A stretch of DNA of 64,000 nt from Clostridiales bacterium DTU069 (lineage in GTDB: Bacteria > Bacillota > Clostridia > DSM-8532). Positions 56,274 through 64,000 of the stretch are shown in pieces. The first letter of the stretch is position 1. Each line of letters opens with the position of its first letter. The notes beneath the pieces were generated by a model that saw only the letters and a program-made list of their open reading frames with translations, did no database searches and was not told the origin of the DNA. The DNA is taken from positions 1-64,000 of the forward strand of contig LFRV01000040.1 of NCBI GenBank assembly GCA_001512485.1, in the 5' to 3' direction. The position numbers and the translations under genes are program-made.

Positions 56274-57113
56274 TATTGAATGTGTCGCATCGACCCTGTT
56301 CATTGTATTAATGTGTACCCCTTTTACGCCATTGTCGAGAAGATCGCGTATCTGCTTTGAGGCATATTCGATACCCGCTTTCTCCATATCGGGCGTATTT
56401 TTGTATTTATCAAGCAAAATGACCAGTTTTGCAGGCATTGACGCCCCGCACATAAGGGCGATTCGTTTTATCTGGTCTGCTTTAAAAACAGGCATGATAC
56501 TGGGTAGTATCGGGCAAGTAATATTATACGCCTCACATTTATCCAAAAAATCATAAAGAACCCTGTTATCAAAAAACAGTTGGGTTATAAGAAAGTCAAC
56601 TCCCTGGTCGACTTTTATTTTCAGATAGTGCATATCATCTTTTATCCGCGGTGAATCGACATGGCCTTCAGGATAAGCCGCGGCAGCTATGCAAAAGTCA
56701 TGCTGCTTTCGAATATGTCTTATCAAATCCGAAGCATGGGCAAAAACATTTTTTGAGAAATCAAAATTCGGATTATCGAGAGGGGGATCACCCCTAAGTG
56801 CCAAAATGTTGTCAAGGCCTTCCTTCTCCATTTGCGCTAGCATACTGTCTATTTCGGAAATTGAATGACCGACACAGGTAAAGTGGGCAAGGCACTCTGT
56901 TTTATATTCATTTTTTATTTTTGTTGATATTTCAATAGTTCGTCCTTTTTTTGAACCTCCCGCGCCATAAGTGACGCTGATAAAATCAGGCTTCATTGAA
57001 ACAAAATCCCCAAGCTTTTTATATATTGTTTCAATAGGGGTATCAAGTTTCGGCGGAAAAATTTCAAATGAAATCGATTGCTTACTGTTTGTGAACAAGT
57101 CGCTTATTCGCAT
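56250..57113 (-). CDS. metF: Methylenetetrahydrofolate reductase
   Basis: 287 residues from ATG 57113 (GGAGG six bases upstream; a TTG at 57119 is too close). It reduces methylene-THF to methyl-THF for methionine and one-carbon metabolism. The N-terminal SFEIFPPK, SVTYGAGGS and the FAD-binding ALRGDPP motif near 100 are present; ITQLFFDN lies late. It is a stand-alone, single-domain form, with its own promoter. No other methionine gene is adjacent. Confidence 0.93.
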   Translation of the reverse strand: MRISDLFTNSKQSISFEIFPPKLDTPIETIYKKLGDFVSMKPDFISVTYGAGGSKKGRTIEISTKIKNEYKTECLAHFTCVGHSISEIDSMLAQMEKEGLDNILALRGDPPLDNPNFDFSKNVFAHASDLIRHIRKQHDFCIAAAAYPEGHVDSPRIKDDMHYLKIKVDQGVDFLITQLFFDNRVLYDFLDKCEAYNITCPILPSIMPVFKADQIKRIALMCGASMPAKLVILLDKYKNTPDMEKAGIEYASKQIRDLLDNGVKGVHINTMNRVDATHSILKNIGRL

Positions 57114-57143
57114 AGACAACCTCCGTAAGCGTTAATTTATATT

Positions 57144-57172
57144 ATCTTAATACAGGAACTAAATTCTGTCAA
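57144..57172 (-). promoter_or_regulatory. Sigma-A promoter for metF
   Basis: Minus strand TTGACA (57172-57167), 17-bp spacer, TAAGAT (57149-57144), 31 bp before the start. Confidence 0.65.
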
Positions 57173-57513
57173 GTACATTTATTTAGCTATTTTATTATAC
57201 TTAAATACACCCATATTTATTACTGCACAAATCAGATTATAGTGATTTTTTACCTTCTCATAAAAACCGGTCCGTTAATTAATAGACATTTTTCGTTATT
57301 TTTCGAATAACTTTGTCGGAGTGCTCCAGTTTCAATTATCGCATATTGGTTCAAAGAAGTGTCAAAATAATAGTAAACAAGCCGGATTTCTGCGGCAAAT
57401 AAACGACACGGTTGCAAAAGATACATATACTATGGTAGAATTCTATAACGAGGTTGAATTTGTCCCTGGCATCTACAGGTGTTGGGTGCTTATTTTCAGG
57501 AGGTTTAAGCTTA
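57173..57513. other. AT-rich divergent region
   Basis: About 340 bp between metF and the DUF6106-like gene. The frames that cross it lack ribosome sites. I see no RNA gene and no convincing plus-strand promoter; GCATATT near 57341 is a weak sigma-E-like -35 without a matching -10. Confidence 0.4.
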
Positions 57514-58017
57514 ATGGATGTTTTTATGGAGAAAATTGTTAAGAAAAAAAAAGACATAAAAGATCACCTTTTAACGGTTGTAATAATTATTGCTGCGTTA
57601 ATTCTTATGTTTTTGGCACTGAATTTTGTTCCGCCGCAGCTTAGCCTGTTTTTTATCGTTGGAATCGGTTATATTTCATATATGCTTATTACAAACAGAA
57701 ACATTGAATATGAATATGCTGTGACAAACGGTGATTTGGATATTGATAAAATTATCGCTCAGCGGAAAAGGAAACGTGTTTTCAGTGAGAACTGCAAGAA
57801 CTTTGATATTGTTGCAAAGGTTAAAAGCCATCATTACACGCCCCAGTACAGAAATTTCAAAAACCAGATGAACTATGCGTCTTCGCTTGACAGTGATGAT
57901 GTATACTTTATTGCTTTGCAGTATAATAACGAGCAGACTATTGTATATTTCGAACCATCGGAGAAAATGCTTCAAAGCTTCAGAACATATATTCCAAGGA
58001 AAGTGTTTATTGATTAG
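57514..58017 (+). CDS. Small membrane protein (DUF6106-like)
   Basis: 167 residues from ATG 57514, with AGGAGG ten bases upstream. Two adjacent membrane segments (about 20-42 and 46-62) are followed by a soluble domain with YEYAVTNGDLDIDKII, a pattern I associate with DUF6106 proteins of clostridia. The function is unknown. It is a single gene; a repeat copy begins at its stop codon. Confidence 0.75.
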   Translation: MDVFMEKIVKKKKDIKDHLLTVVIIIAALILMFLALNFVPPQLSLFFIVGIGYISYMLITNRNIEYEYAVTNGDLDIDKIIAQRKRKRVFSENCKNFDIVAKVKSHHYTPQYRNFKNQMNYASSLDSDDVYFIALQYNNEQTIVYFEPSEKMLQSFRTYIPRKVFID

Positions 58018-58107
58018 CCTGTAAGCGGCAGGGACTTGGAGCTGTTTTTGGATTAATCCCCGGCTGATTATTTCCGCGGGGACCGCTTCGGGTATTTCAT
58101 TTCAATA
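58018..58107 (+). repeat. GC-rich repeat, internally deleted copy E
   Basis: CTGTAAGCGGCAGGG (58020-58034) matches the interior of copies A and B (CTGTAAGCAGCAGGG), and TTATTTCCGCGGG with CGCTTCGGGTATTTC matches the left end. The two are joined with the middle missing. It starts directly after the DUF6106-like stop codon. Confidence 0.7.
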
Positions 58108-58132
58108 ATTCTGTGTATATTTCCAGGAGACT

Positions 58133-58155
58133 TTTGTCGAAAAAAAATGTATAAT
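58133..58155 (+). promoter_or_regulatory. Spo0A box and -10 before the GH18 gene
   Basis: A perfect 0A box TTTGTCGAA (58133-58141) sits 8 bp upstream of TATAAT (58150-58155). There is no normal -35, so Spo0A-dependent activation or repression is plausible. Confidence 0.5.
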
Positions 58156-58274
58156 GTAAACGATAGTCATTAAAGACAGGAATTCGAATAGCAATATATT
58201 AAGGTTTATTTGGCGTAACGCAAAACGCTGACTTTACGGAGCTATTATTCTGTCTAGTTTTTTCGGAGGTCAGG

Positions 58275-60026
58275 ATGAAAAAAGATATTATCCTGTTTTT
58301 CGTCATTTTAATATTTGTTGTGGGGTGTGCCTGTGCCGCAGCTTATTTTTACAAGCTCTATTTCATGCCAAATGAAACTGTTATCGCTGTAGGCGGAGAT
58401 GCTGATGCATTACTGGTTATTGAAGGAGATTTGATTCTTGAACAGCACCCTCCGGTAGTTAAGGATGGACAGGTTTTACTGCCTTTTGATACTGTCAAAA
58501 CCCATATCGATCGCTATATCTGGTGGGATGAAACGCTGAAAAAGGTTACGGTTACTACAAAAGACAGGGTAATCCGTATGGAAACCGAGAATCTGAACGC
58601 TTATATTAATGAAGAACCTATAGAACTGAAATTTCCCGCAACAGAAATTGAAGGAGTTATATACCTGCCGATTGATTTTTTGGCCGAGTTTTATAAAATA
58701 CGGATACAATATGCGGAGAGCACGAATATTGTTATGATCGACAGGATGGAAACAATCCGCAGGGTCGGGTATCCGGTGTCTACCGAAGCTGTCGTACGGC
58801 AGGGCCGGCATATCAGATATCCTATAGTCAAGCAGTTCAGCGGACAGGATTTAAATAATGATTCATCAAAAATGTATGTATATGACGAATATGATGAATG
58901 GTATAAGGTTAGAACCGCAGAAGGCATTATCGGGTATATCAGCAAAAAGGATATAGTAATTAAAGAATATGAACTGGGATTGATACCCGAAACAATTAAA
59001 AAAAAACCTGTATTGCCTTCTGGGAAGATAAGCCTTGTATGGGATCAGATGTATAGTCCGACAAAGTCCTATCTTGAACGCAATAAAAAAGAAGGTATTG
59101 ATATATTGTCTCCGACATGGTTCCAGGTAGCAAACGTAAACGGAGATTTAATAAACCGTACCGATCCCCAGTATGTGGAATGGGCGCATGAGAACGGATA
59201 CCAGGTTTGGGTACTGGTTGCAAATGACTTTAATAATATTGAAGATACGAGCCGGATACTGAACGACGAGCAGAAAAGAGAGCACATAATAAAGCAGCTT
59301 CTTGCGTTTGCGGCGTTGTATCAGTTTGACGGGATAAATATTGACTTTGAGAATATGTTTAAAAGCGACAAGGACGCGTTTACGCAGTTCATGCGCGAGC
59401 TTGCACCGATGGCGAGGGAGCAGAATCTTATAGTTTCGGTTGATGTGACAGTGCCGGGCGGAAGCGATACATGGTCAAAATGCTATGACAGAAAGGCGCT
59501 TGGCGAAACTGTCGATTACGTTTGCCTGATGACATATGATCAGACCTGGGCCGGCAGCCCTGTAGCCGGGTCAACCGCGCAGCTGGACTGGGTGGAAGAA
59601 AACCTAAAGAAAACGCTCATGGAGGTGCCCGCCGAAAAGCTTTTGATGGGGATACCCCTTTATACAAGACTCTGGACTGAATATATTGATGAAAGCGGGA
59701 AAGTGAGAGCGGAAACGGGAAAGGCTTTGTCGATGGAAGCTGCTGCAAGACTGATCGAGGAAAACGGAGCACAGCCCGTATGGGATGAAAAAAGCGGCCA
59801 ATATGTTGTCGCCTTTGAAAAGGACAATGTTACCTATAAAATGTGGCTTGAGGATGAGCATTCGGTTAATTACAAATCAATTTTGGCGCATAAATATAAT
59901 CTTGCGGGAACATCGGCATGGAGCCACAATTTTGCGAATGAAAAAGTGTGGGATGTTTTTGCCGAGAATTTGAAAAAAATAGCCCATTACGAGGAGTGGA
60001 AGGGCAAAAGTTTTGCAGCCAAATAA
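58275..60026 (+). CDS. Glycoside hydrolase family 18 protein with SH3-like domain
   Basis: 583 residues. An N-terminal anchor or uncleaved signal (about 5-25) is followed by a domain like the copper amine oxidase N-terminal stalk (about 50-155), an SH3-like domain (about 170-235) and a GH18 barrel (about 250-575). The catalytic motif FDGINIDFE is complete, with D352, D357 and acid E359. Such proteins in spore formers often cut peptidoglycan glycan chains during sporulation or germination. GGAGG precedes the ATG. Confidence 0.9.
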   Translation: MKKDIILFFVILIFVVGCACAAAYFYKLYFMPNETVIAVGGDADALLVIEGDLILEQHPPVVKDGQVLLPFDTVKTHIDRYIWWDETLKKVTVTTKDRVIRMETENLNAYINEEPIELKFPATEIEGVIYLPIDFLAEFYKIRIQYAESTNIVMIDRMETIRRVGYPVSTEAVVRQGRHIRYPIVKQFSGQDLNNDSSKMYVYDEYDEWYKVRTAEGIIGYISKKDIVIKEYELGLIPETIKKKPVLPSGKISLVWDQMYSPTKSYLERNKKEGIDILSPTWFQVANVNGDLINRTDPQYVEWAHENGYQVWVLVANDFNNIEDTSRILNDEQKREHIIKQLLAFAALYQFDGINIDFENMFKSDKDAFTQFMRELAPMAREQNLIVSVDVTVPGGSDTWSKCYDRKALGETVDYVCLMTYDQTWAGSPVAGSTAQLDWVEENLKKTLMEVPAEKLLMGIPLYTRLWTEYIDESGKVRAETGKALSMEAAARLIEENGAQPVWDEKSGQYVVAFEKDNVTYKMWLEDEHSVNYKSILAHKYNLAGTSAWSHNFANEKVWDVFAENLKKIAHYEEWKGKSFAAK

Positions 60027-60060
60027 TTAAGTAAAAAAATCAGGTTTTGCTTTTAAAATG

Positions 60061-60069
60061 TGCTATAAT
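60061..60069 (+). promoter_or_regulatory. Extended -10 promoter
   Basis: TGCTATAAT, 107 bp before the next gene; no clear -35. Confidence 0.4.
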
Positions 60070-60175
60070 GTAATAAAGTATAAAGTGGTTTTTCGTTGTT
60101 AGTAAAATACCGCAGCATGGAATGTTTTATATTATTTAAAAGTACTGAATTGATGGATTCTTTCAGGAGAATAAT

Positions 60176-60832
60176 ATGGAGTATTCAAGAACAGAATGGG
60201 ATTTGTTACTTTGGCCCCGGACATGGCATAACCGCTTAAATTCCGTTGCCTCAACACTTATTCCCGGTATAATTATTGTAGGCCTGTTTGATATGCTTAC
60301 ATCAAGCGATACAATTATTACGGAACTTTTGTCGGCAAGCAGAGAATCGGGGTTTATTGTAAAAATCCTGGCGTTTATTATAGTATCTGCCGTTATCGGT
60401 TTCATAGATGTTTTTTGTTTTGCGTGGCCTATTGCGGATTTATGCCGTTATATTGCAAAACGCAGCGAAAAATTTATAACGCCGGGTTTTAATATTATCT
60501 TTATGAAATCCTACGCGTTTTCCCATATTTATTTTTTACCTCTTATTATTTACATGAATTATGCGGCTTTCAGGCTTGAAAACATTGGACCTGAAACACC
60601 GTTTATCAGCAAGCTGCTTATAATACTGCTCGTTATAATGGCATTTACGCAACAGTTTTGGCAGCTTGGCATTATGCTGCGCACAATAAGTGTAAAAACA
60701 AAGTTAGAGCTTCCGGGCAAATTGATTGCCGCTGCCGCGATGCTTTTCTGGAGCAATATAACAGTTTATGCCTTTTACTATTTAATAGGCATTGCACATA
60801 AACTGCTTGACACAATAGGGAAAACTGTCTGA
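60176..60832 (+). CDS. Polytopic membrane protein, function unknown
   Basis: 218 residues, with CAGGAGA before the ATG. About five hydrophobic segments (roughly 22-45, 62-85, 110-130, 145-165, 180-205). It has no charged catalytic motif and no domain that I recognise. It is a single gene between the GH18 protein and the tRNA. Confidence 0.7.
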   Translation: MEYSRTEWDLLLWPRTWHNRLNSVASTLIPGIIIVGLFDMLTSSDTIITELLSASRESGFIVKILAFIIVSAVIGFIDVFCFAWPIADLCRYIAKRSEKFITPGFNIIFMKSYAFSHIYFLPLIIYMNYAAFRLENIGPETPFISKLLIILLVIMAFTQQFWQLGIMLRTISVKTKLELPGKLIAAAAMLFWSNITVYAFYYLIGIAHKLLDTIGKTV

Positions 60833-60844
60833 TGCAAAAATGAT

Positions 60845-60873
60845 TTGAAAATATTCTTTTTGCGGGTTATAAT
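60845..60873 (+). promoter_or_regulatory. Sigma-A promoter for tRNA-Arg
   Basis: TTGAAA (60845-60850), 17-bp spacer, TATAAT (60868-60873), 25 bp before the tRNA. Confidence 0.8.
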
Positions 60874-60898
60874 ATTGTCTGTAATAAAGACGATATTT

Positions 60899-60973
60899 GT
60901 CCCGATGGTCTAATGGATAAGACAGTAGATTCCGGTTCTACTAATGTGGGTTCGATTCCTACTCGGGACGCCA
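60899..60973 (+). tRNA. tRNA-Arg (anticodon CCG)
   Basis: A 75-nt cloverleaf. The acceptor stem is GTCCCGA with TCGGGAC, the anticodon arm is GTAGA-TTCCGGT-TCTAC with anticodon CCG, and the T arm is GTGGG-TTCGATT-CCTAC. The CCA end is encoded (60971-60973). It reads the CGG codon. Confidence 0.95.
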
Positions 60974-60977
60974 TACG

Positions 60978-61006
60978 AGCACAGGCAAATTATTGCTTGT
61001 GCTTTT
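60978..61006 (+). terminator. Terminator after tRNA-Arg
   Basis: AGCACAGGCAA pairs with TTGCTTGTGCT (one G-U pair), ending in TTTT. Confidence 0.8.
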
Positions 61007-61089
61007 CAGTATAACCGGGCTGAAGATGTCTCCTCACCGTATTTACTTTCGTTGTTTTAAACTGCTGAACTTGTGAAGGGTTAGTTGAA

Positions 61090-61500
61090 ATGGGTATTTG
61101 CTGCGGCGTTGATATGGTTGAAATACAGCGAATAAAAGACTCCATAGAAAAATATGGCGAGTCTTTTTTGCGAAGGGTTTTTACGCAGGGAGAAATCAAT
61201 TATTGCGAGAGCAGAAAAGAAGGCAGGTATGAAAGTTATGCCGCCCGTTTTGCAGCTAAGGAGGCTGTTTCGAAAGCGCTCGGAACAGGCATTGCGCGCG
61301 GCGTTTCGTTGAAAGGCATAGAACTTGTCGCGACTAAGGAAGGAAAACCGAAAGTGATTCTTCATGGAACGGCTAGGGAAAAATATATCGACATGGGCGG
61401 CAAATCAATTGATGTCAGCCTTACTCACAGCAGGGAATATGCCACCGCGTTTGTCGTATTGCTCACGGACGGGAATATGTCTGCGATAGAACAGGACTGA
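61090..61500 (+). CDS. acpS: Holo-[acyl-carrier-protein] synthase
   Basis: 136 residues. It transfers phosphopantetheine from CoA to acyl carrier protein. GVDMVEIQRI (6-15) carries the metal-binding aspartate D8, and RFAAKEAVSKALGTG has the second acidic residue. Length is normal. It is separated from nnr-alr, its partners in many Firmicutes, and instead heads a unit with the nuclease pair, 5 bp upstream of the next gene. Confidence 0.95.
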   Translation: MGICCGVDMVEIQRIKDSIEKYGESFLRRVFTQGEINYCESRKEGRYESYAARFAAKEAVSKALGTGIARGVSLKGIELVATKEGKPKVILHGTAREKYIDMGGKSIDVSLTHSREYATAFVVLLTDGNMSAIEQD

Positions 61501-61505
61501 TTAAT

Positions 61506-62645
61506 ATGGTACAAGAAGTTTCGTTTGTCCACTGCGCCGATATACATCTTGACGCGTCTTTTAAAGGTGACGGCAGTCATTCCTTTTCCTCGGAACGACG
61601 CAAGGATTTGAAAAAAACATTCGAGGCCATTATAAACATCGTACTTGAGAAAGATGCGGATTTTCTTCTGATTTCCGGTGATCTTTATGAGCATGATTAT
61701 GCTTCAAAGTCTACGATAAACTGGCTTAACGAACAGTTTTCAAAGTTGGGGGACAAGCCTGTCGTAATTGTTACCGGAAACCACGATCCTTACGTAAAAA
61801 ACGCGTGGTACAGGATATATCCGTGGAGAGAAAATGTACGGATTCTTACAACGGCGTCGCCTGAGTTTATGGATAACACGAGGAATGTTTATTTCTACGG
61901 GATAGGCTTTGATACTTTCCGGCAGGAACGGCTTCCCGATATCAAACCCCCTTCAATATCCACGGAAAAAATAAATATATGCCTATTTCACGGCACACTT
62001 GATATGGATTTTACCGGAAACCCGTATAATCCTGTAAGCTCGGAGGAACTGCATAGGCTTGGTTTCGATTATTATGCACTGGGCCATTTCCACAGGAAAA
62101 ACGAATCACTTGCGGAAGCAGGAATGATTTATCCGGGCAGTCCCGAACCGCTTGGGTTTGACGAACAGGGAGAGCACGGTGTTTATTTTGTAAGTATAAG
62201 CAAGGAAAACGGGAAAGCGGAAACGCGGTATCATTTTATTCAAATCCAGCAAAGAAAATACGTGGAGTATAATCTGGATGCCGGAGGGATACAATCCGAA
62301 GAAGAACTTATAAAAAGAGCCGAACTGCTGCTTTCAAGCAGTAATGCCGAAAGGGATATTGTAAAGATTAACCTATCCGGCAGGATACCGGCGGATATTA
62401 GTTTGGATTTGGCTGCTTTGGAACATGCCCTCGCAGACAGGTGTTTTTCATTAGACATTAACGACTGTACGTATCCGGACTATGATCTTGATGAACTGGC
62501 TAAAGAAAAAAACATTACCGGTGTTTTTATAAATATGATGAAAGAAAAGATTGATAATGCAAGCGGAGATGAAAAACAGATGCTTGAAAAAGCGCTTTAT
62601 TTGGGCCTGGAAGCGCTACTTACCGGAAAAGTGGATATATCCTGA
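61506..62645 (+). CDS. DNA double-strand-break nuclease, Mre11/SbcD-like (YhaO-type)
   Basis: 379 residues. A calcineurin-like metallophosphoesterase fold: CADIHLDASF (10-19), SGDLYEHD near 57-64, VTGNHDPY near 90-97 and LFHGTLD near 160. These give the usual two-metal site. The C-terminal part (about 270-379) is the capping domain of the YhaO type. It lies 5 bp after acpS and 31 bp before the Rad50-like gene, with which it would form a complex. Confidence 0.88.
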   Translation: MVQEVSFVHCADIHLDASFKGDGSHSFSSERRKDLKKTFEAIINIVLEKDADFLLISGDLYEHDYASKSTINWLNEQFSKLGDKPVVIVTGNHDPYVKNAWYRIYPWRENVRILTTASPEFMDNTRNVYFYGIGFDTFRQERLPDIKPPSISTEKINICLFHGTLDMDFTGNPYNPVSSEELHRLGFDYYALGHFHRKNESLAEAGMIYPGSPEPLGFDEQGEHGVYFVSISKENGKAETRYHFIQIQQRKYVEYNLDAGGIQSEEELIKRAELLLSSSNAERDIVKINLSGRIPADISLDLAALEHALADRCFSLDINDCTYPDYDLDELAKEKNITGVFINMMKEKIDNASGDEKQMLEKALYLGLEALLTGKVDIS

Positions 62646-62676
62646 GTTTTGTAATTTATAAGCGTGGTGAACCGGA

Positions 62677-64000
62677 TGAAAATAAATAGACTGGAAGTAA
62701 ATGGTTTTGGACGGCTTGAAAACAGGTCTTTTGTATTTGGACCCGGAATGAATGTAATATATGGCTGTAACGAATCAGGAAAGTCAACATTGCAGGCTTT
62801 TATTAAGGCTATGCTTTTTGGGCTGAAGGGAGGCCGCAGATCCAAAGAAGGTTTTTTGCCCCCCGCAAAACAGTACAAGCCGTGGACAGCCCGTATGTAC
62901 GCAGGCACTATCGAATACGAATTGGATGACGGGCGCAGGTATTCCGTTAACAGAAATTTTGAAAATAACACATTAGCAATATATGATGAGCATGCAAATA
63001 ACATAACCGGGGAATTTCCCGCAGGTAAAGAAGAAGGTGTCAGGTTCGCCGAGCAGCACCTTGGTTTGTCCGAAAACTGCTTTAACCGGACAGTATTTAT
63101 CGGGCAGCTTCAAAGTGTTGTTGACAGTGAGGGGAAGAAAATCCTAGCTGAACGGATGACGAATATCCGGCAAAGCGGAGATGAAGAGGTATCATACCGC
63201 AAGGCCGTAAAAGCATTAAAAGAAGCCCAACTTTCCCACGTCGGCAGCGAACGAAGCACAACCCGTCCGTTGAATATTATATCGTCACGTCTTGAAGAAG
63301 CGATCCGCGAAGAACAGGCGGCATCAAAACTGCACGAAGACAGTATCAGTATTTTTATCGATCTTGACAATGCTAAAAAGGAAGAAACAATTCTAAACAA
63401 AGAACTCGAAACTCTTCTTTCGAAAAGGAAAAAACTTCAGGATATTGCCGAGGTAAAAAGTCTTCGTGATACGATACAAACGCTTGAACAATATATTGAT
63501 AAGCTTAACAAAATAGATTTGCGCAAAAAAGAAATAAAAAATGAGATAAAGTGCGTAGAAATGAAGATGGAACCACAAAAAAGCTATGAGAATTTTTCAC
63601 AGGAAGATATCGACTCAATGGTTGAGGACAGTGCGCGTTTCGGATTTATTGACGAAGATTGCCGGCGTATACTCCGTCAGAAGGATGAACTGGAAGAAAA
63701 AATAAAAGAGGATGAAGATATTTTGTCGGAGTATGATATCTTCAATAAATATGGAACGGAAATTGATACCGTGTTGGATAAAATTCTTAATGATGAACAC
63801 GGACAAGCCGGAATTGAACAGGAAAGCACAGAAAAAAGAAATCGCATGAATAAACGTTTTAAAACACGAAAAAGAATTTCGGCTGGCGGAGCTGTACTCT
63901 CATTTCTTTTACTGCTGTCGGCTGTTTTATTCCCGCGGTATTATCCTCAAAATGCCTATTTGCCGTTGTTAATCAGCGGTATCGTTGTTCTTGCGGGAAT
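62677..64000 (+). CDS. Rad50/YhaN-like AAA ATPase (partial, cut by window end)
   Basis: The first 441 residues of a longer protein. The Walker A motif GCNESGKST lies at 30-38. A zone up to about residue 170 is the ATPase N-lobe, then a long coiled coil (about 180-395), then two adjacent membrane segments (about 397-415 and 425-441 onward), a layout known for YhaN proteins. The start is ATG 62677, with only a weak GTGGTG ribosome site, suggesting coupling to the nuclease gene. The stop lies beyond the window. Confidence 0.85.

Noticed and set aside
57321-57542. A 73-codon frame before the DUF6106-like gene
   Set aside because: It overlaps the start of a better-supported gene and has no ribosome site or familiar sequence.

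Overview
The window looks like a chromosomal segment of an anaerobic, endospore-forming low-GC Gram-positive bacterium of the class Clostridia, probably near the cellulolytic/thermophilic clostridia; that placement is inferred from gene content only. Support comes from sporulation genes (spoIIE, spoVG, spoVT, a spoIVFB-type protease), the Firmicutes order murC-spoVG-glmU-prs-pth-mfd-spoVT, the long clostridial form of SRP RNA, a Firmicutes-type 6S RNA and AGGAGG-type ribosome sites. No phage, insertion sequence, CRISPR array or resistance island is visible; almost all of it is core genome.

Layout. 1-3.3 kb: a GC-rich repeat, then an RluA-type pseudouridine synthase and a VanW/G5 wall protein on the minus strand. 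3.3-9.9 kb: coiled-coil protein, nnr, alr, mazF without an antitoxin, a secreted protein and a membrane-bound FAD oxidoreductase with an SLH-like tail. 9.9-11.8 kb (minus): DUF3810 protein and a TagA-type glycosyltransferase. 12-17.2 kb: pcrA, a small cysteine protein, spoIIE. 17.2-27.9 kb: murC (minus), then spoVG, glmU, prs, pth, mfd, a SurA-like protein and spoVT. 28-35.2 kb: a sugar ABC importer (lipoprotein plus two permeases, no ATPase) and a YesM/YesN-type two-component system. 35.2-38.2 kb: SRP RNA, D-lyxose isomerase, HD-GYP phosphodiesterase. 38.4-41.8 kb: tig-clpP-clpX. 41.8-42.2 kb: more repeats. 42.3-46.5 kb: a divergent type IIA topoisomerase pair. 46.6-52.4 kb: hisZGDCBA. 52.4-54.6 kb (minus): acyl-CoA synthetase and a cupin-type regulator. 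54.8-57.1 kb: 6S RNA, a SpoIVFA-like stub, spoIVFB, metF (minus). 57.5-64 kb: a DUF6106-like protein, GH18 protein, membrane protein, tRNA-Arg, acpS, and an Mre11/Rad50-like nuclease-ATPase pair cut by the window edge.

How the genes work together. Envelope synthesis and remodelling dominate (alr, murC, glmU, TagA-like, VanW, GH18), mixed with sporulation control and protein quality control (tig, clpP, clpX). The regulatory signals read from the sequence fit this: a sigma-H promoter before spoVG, a sigma-G promoter before spoVT, Spo0A-type boxes before spoIIE and the GH18 gene, and well-spaced sigma-A promoters before pcrA, mazF, tig, his, the tRNA, SRP RNA and 6S RNA.

The most unusual feature is a family of GC-rich inverted-repeat elements at four loci (1-307, 11884-11996, 41839-42190, 58018-58107) that no gene explains. 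Also of note are the antitoxin-less mazF, a his operon lacking hisH, hisF and hisI, the divergent topoisomerase pair, and a SpoIVFA-like protein with no LytM domain.
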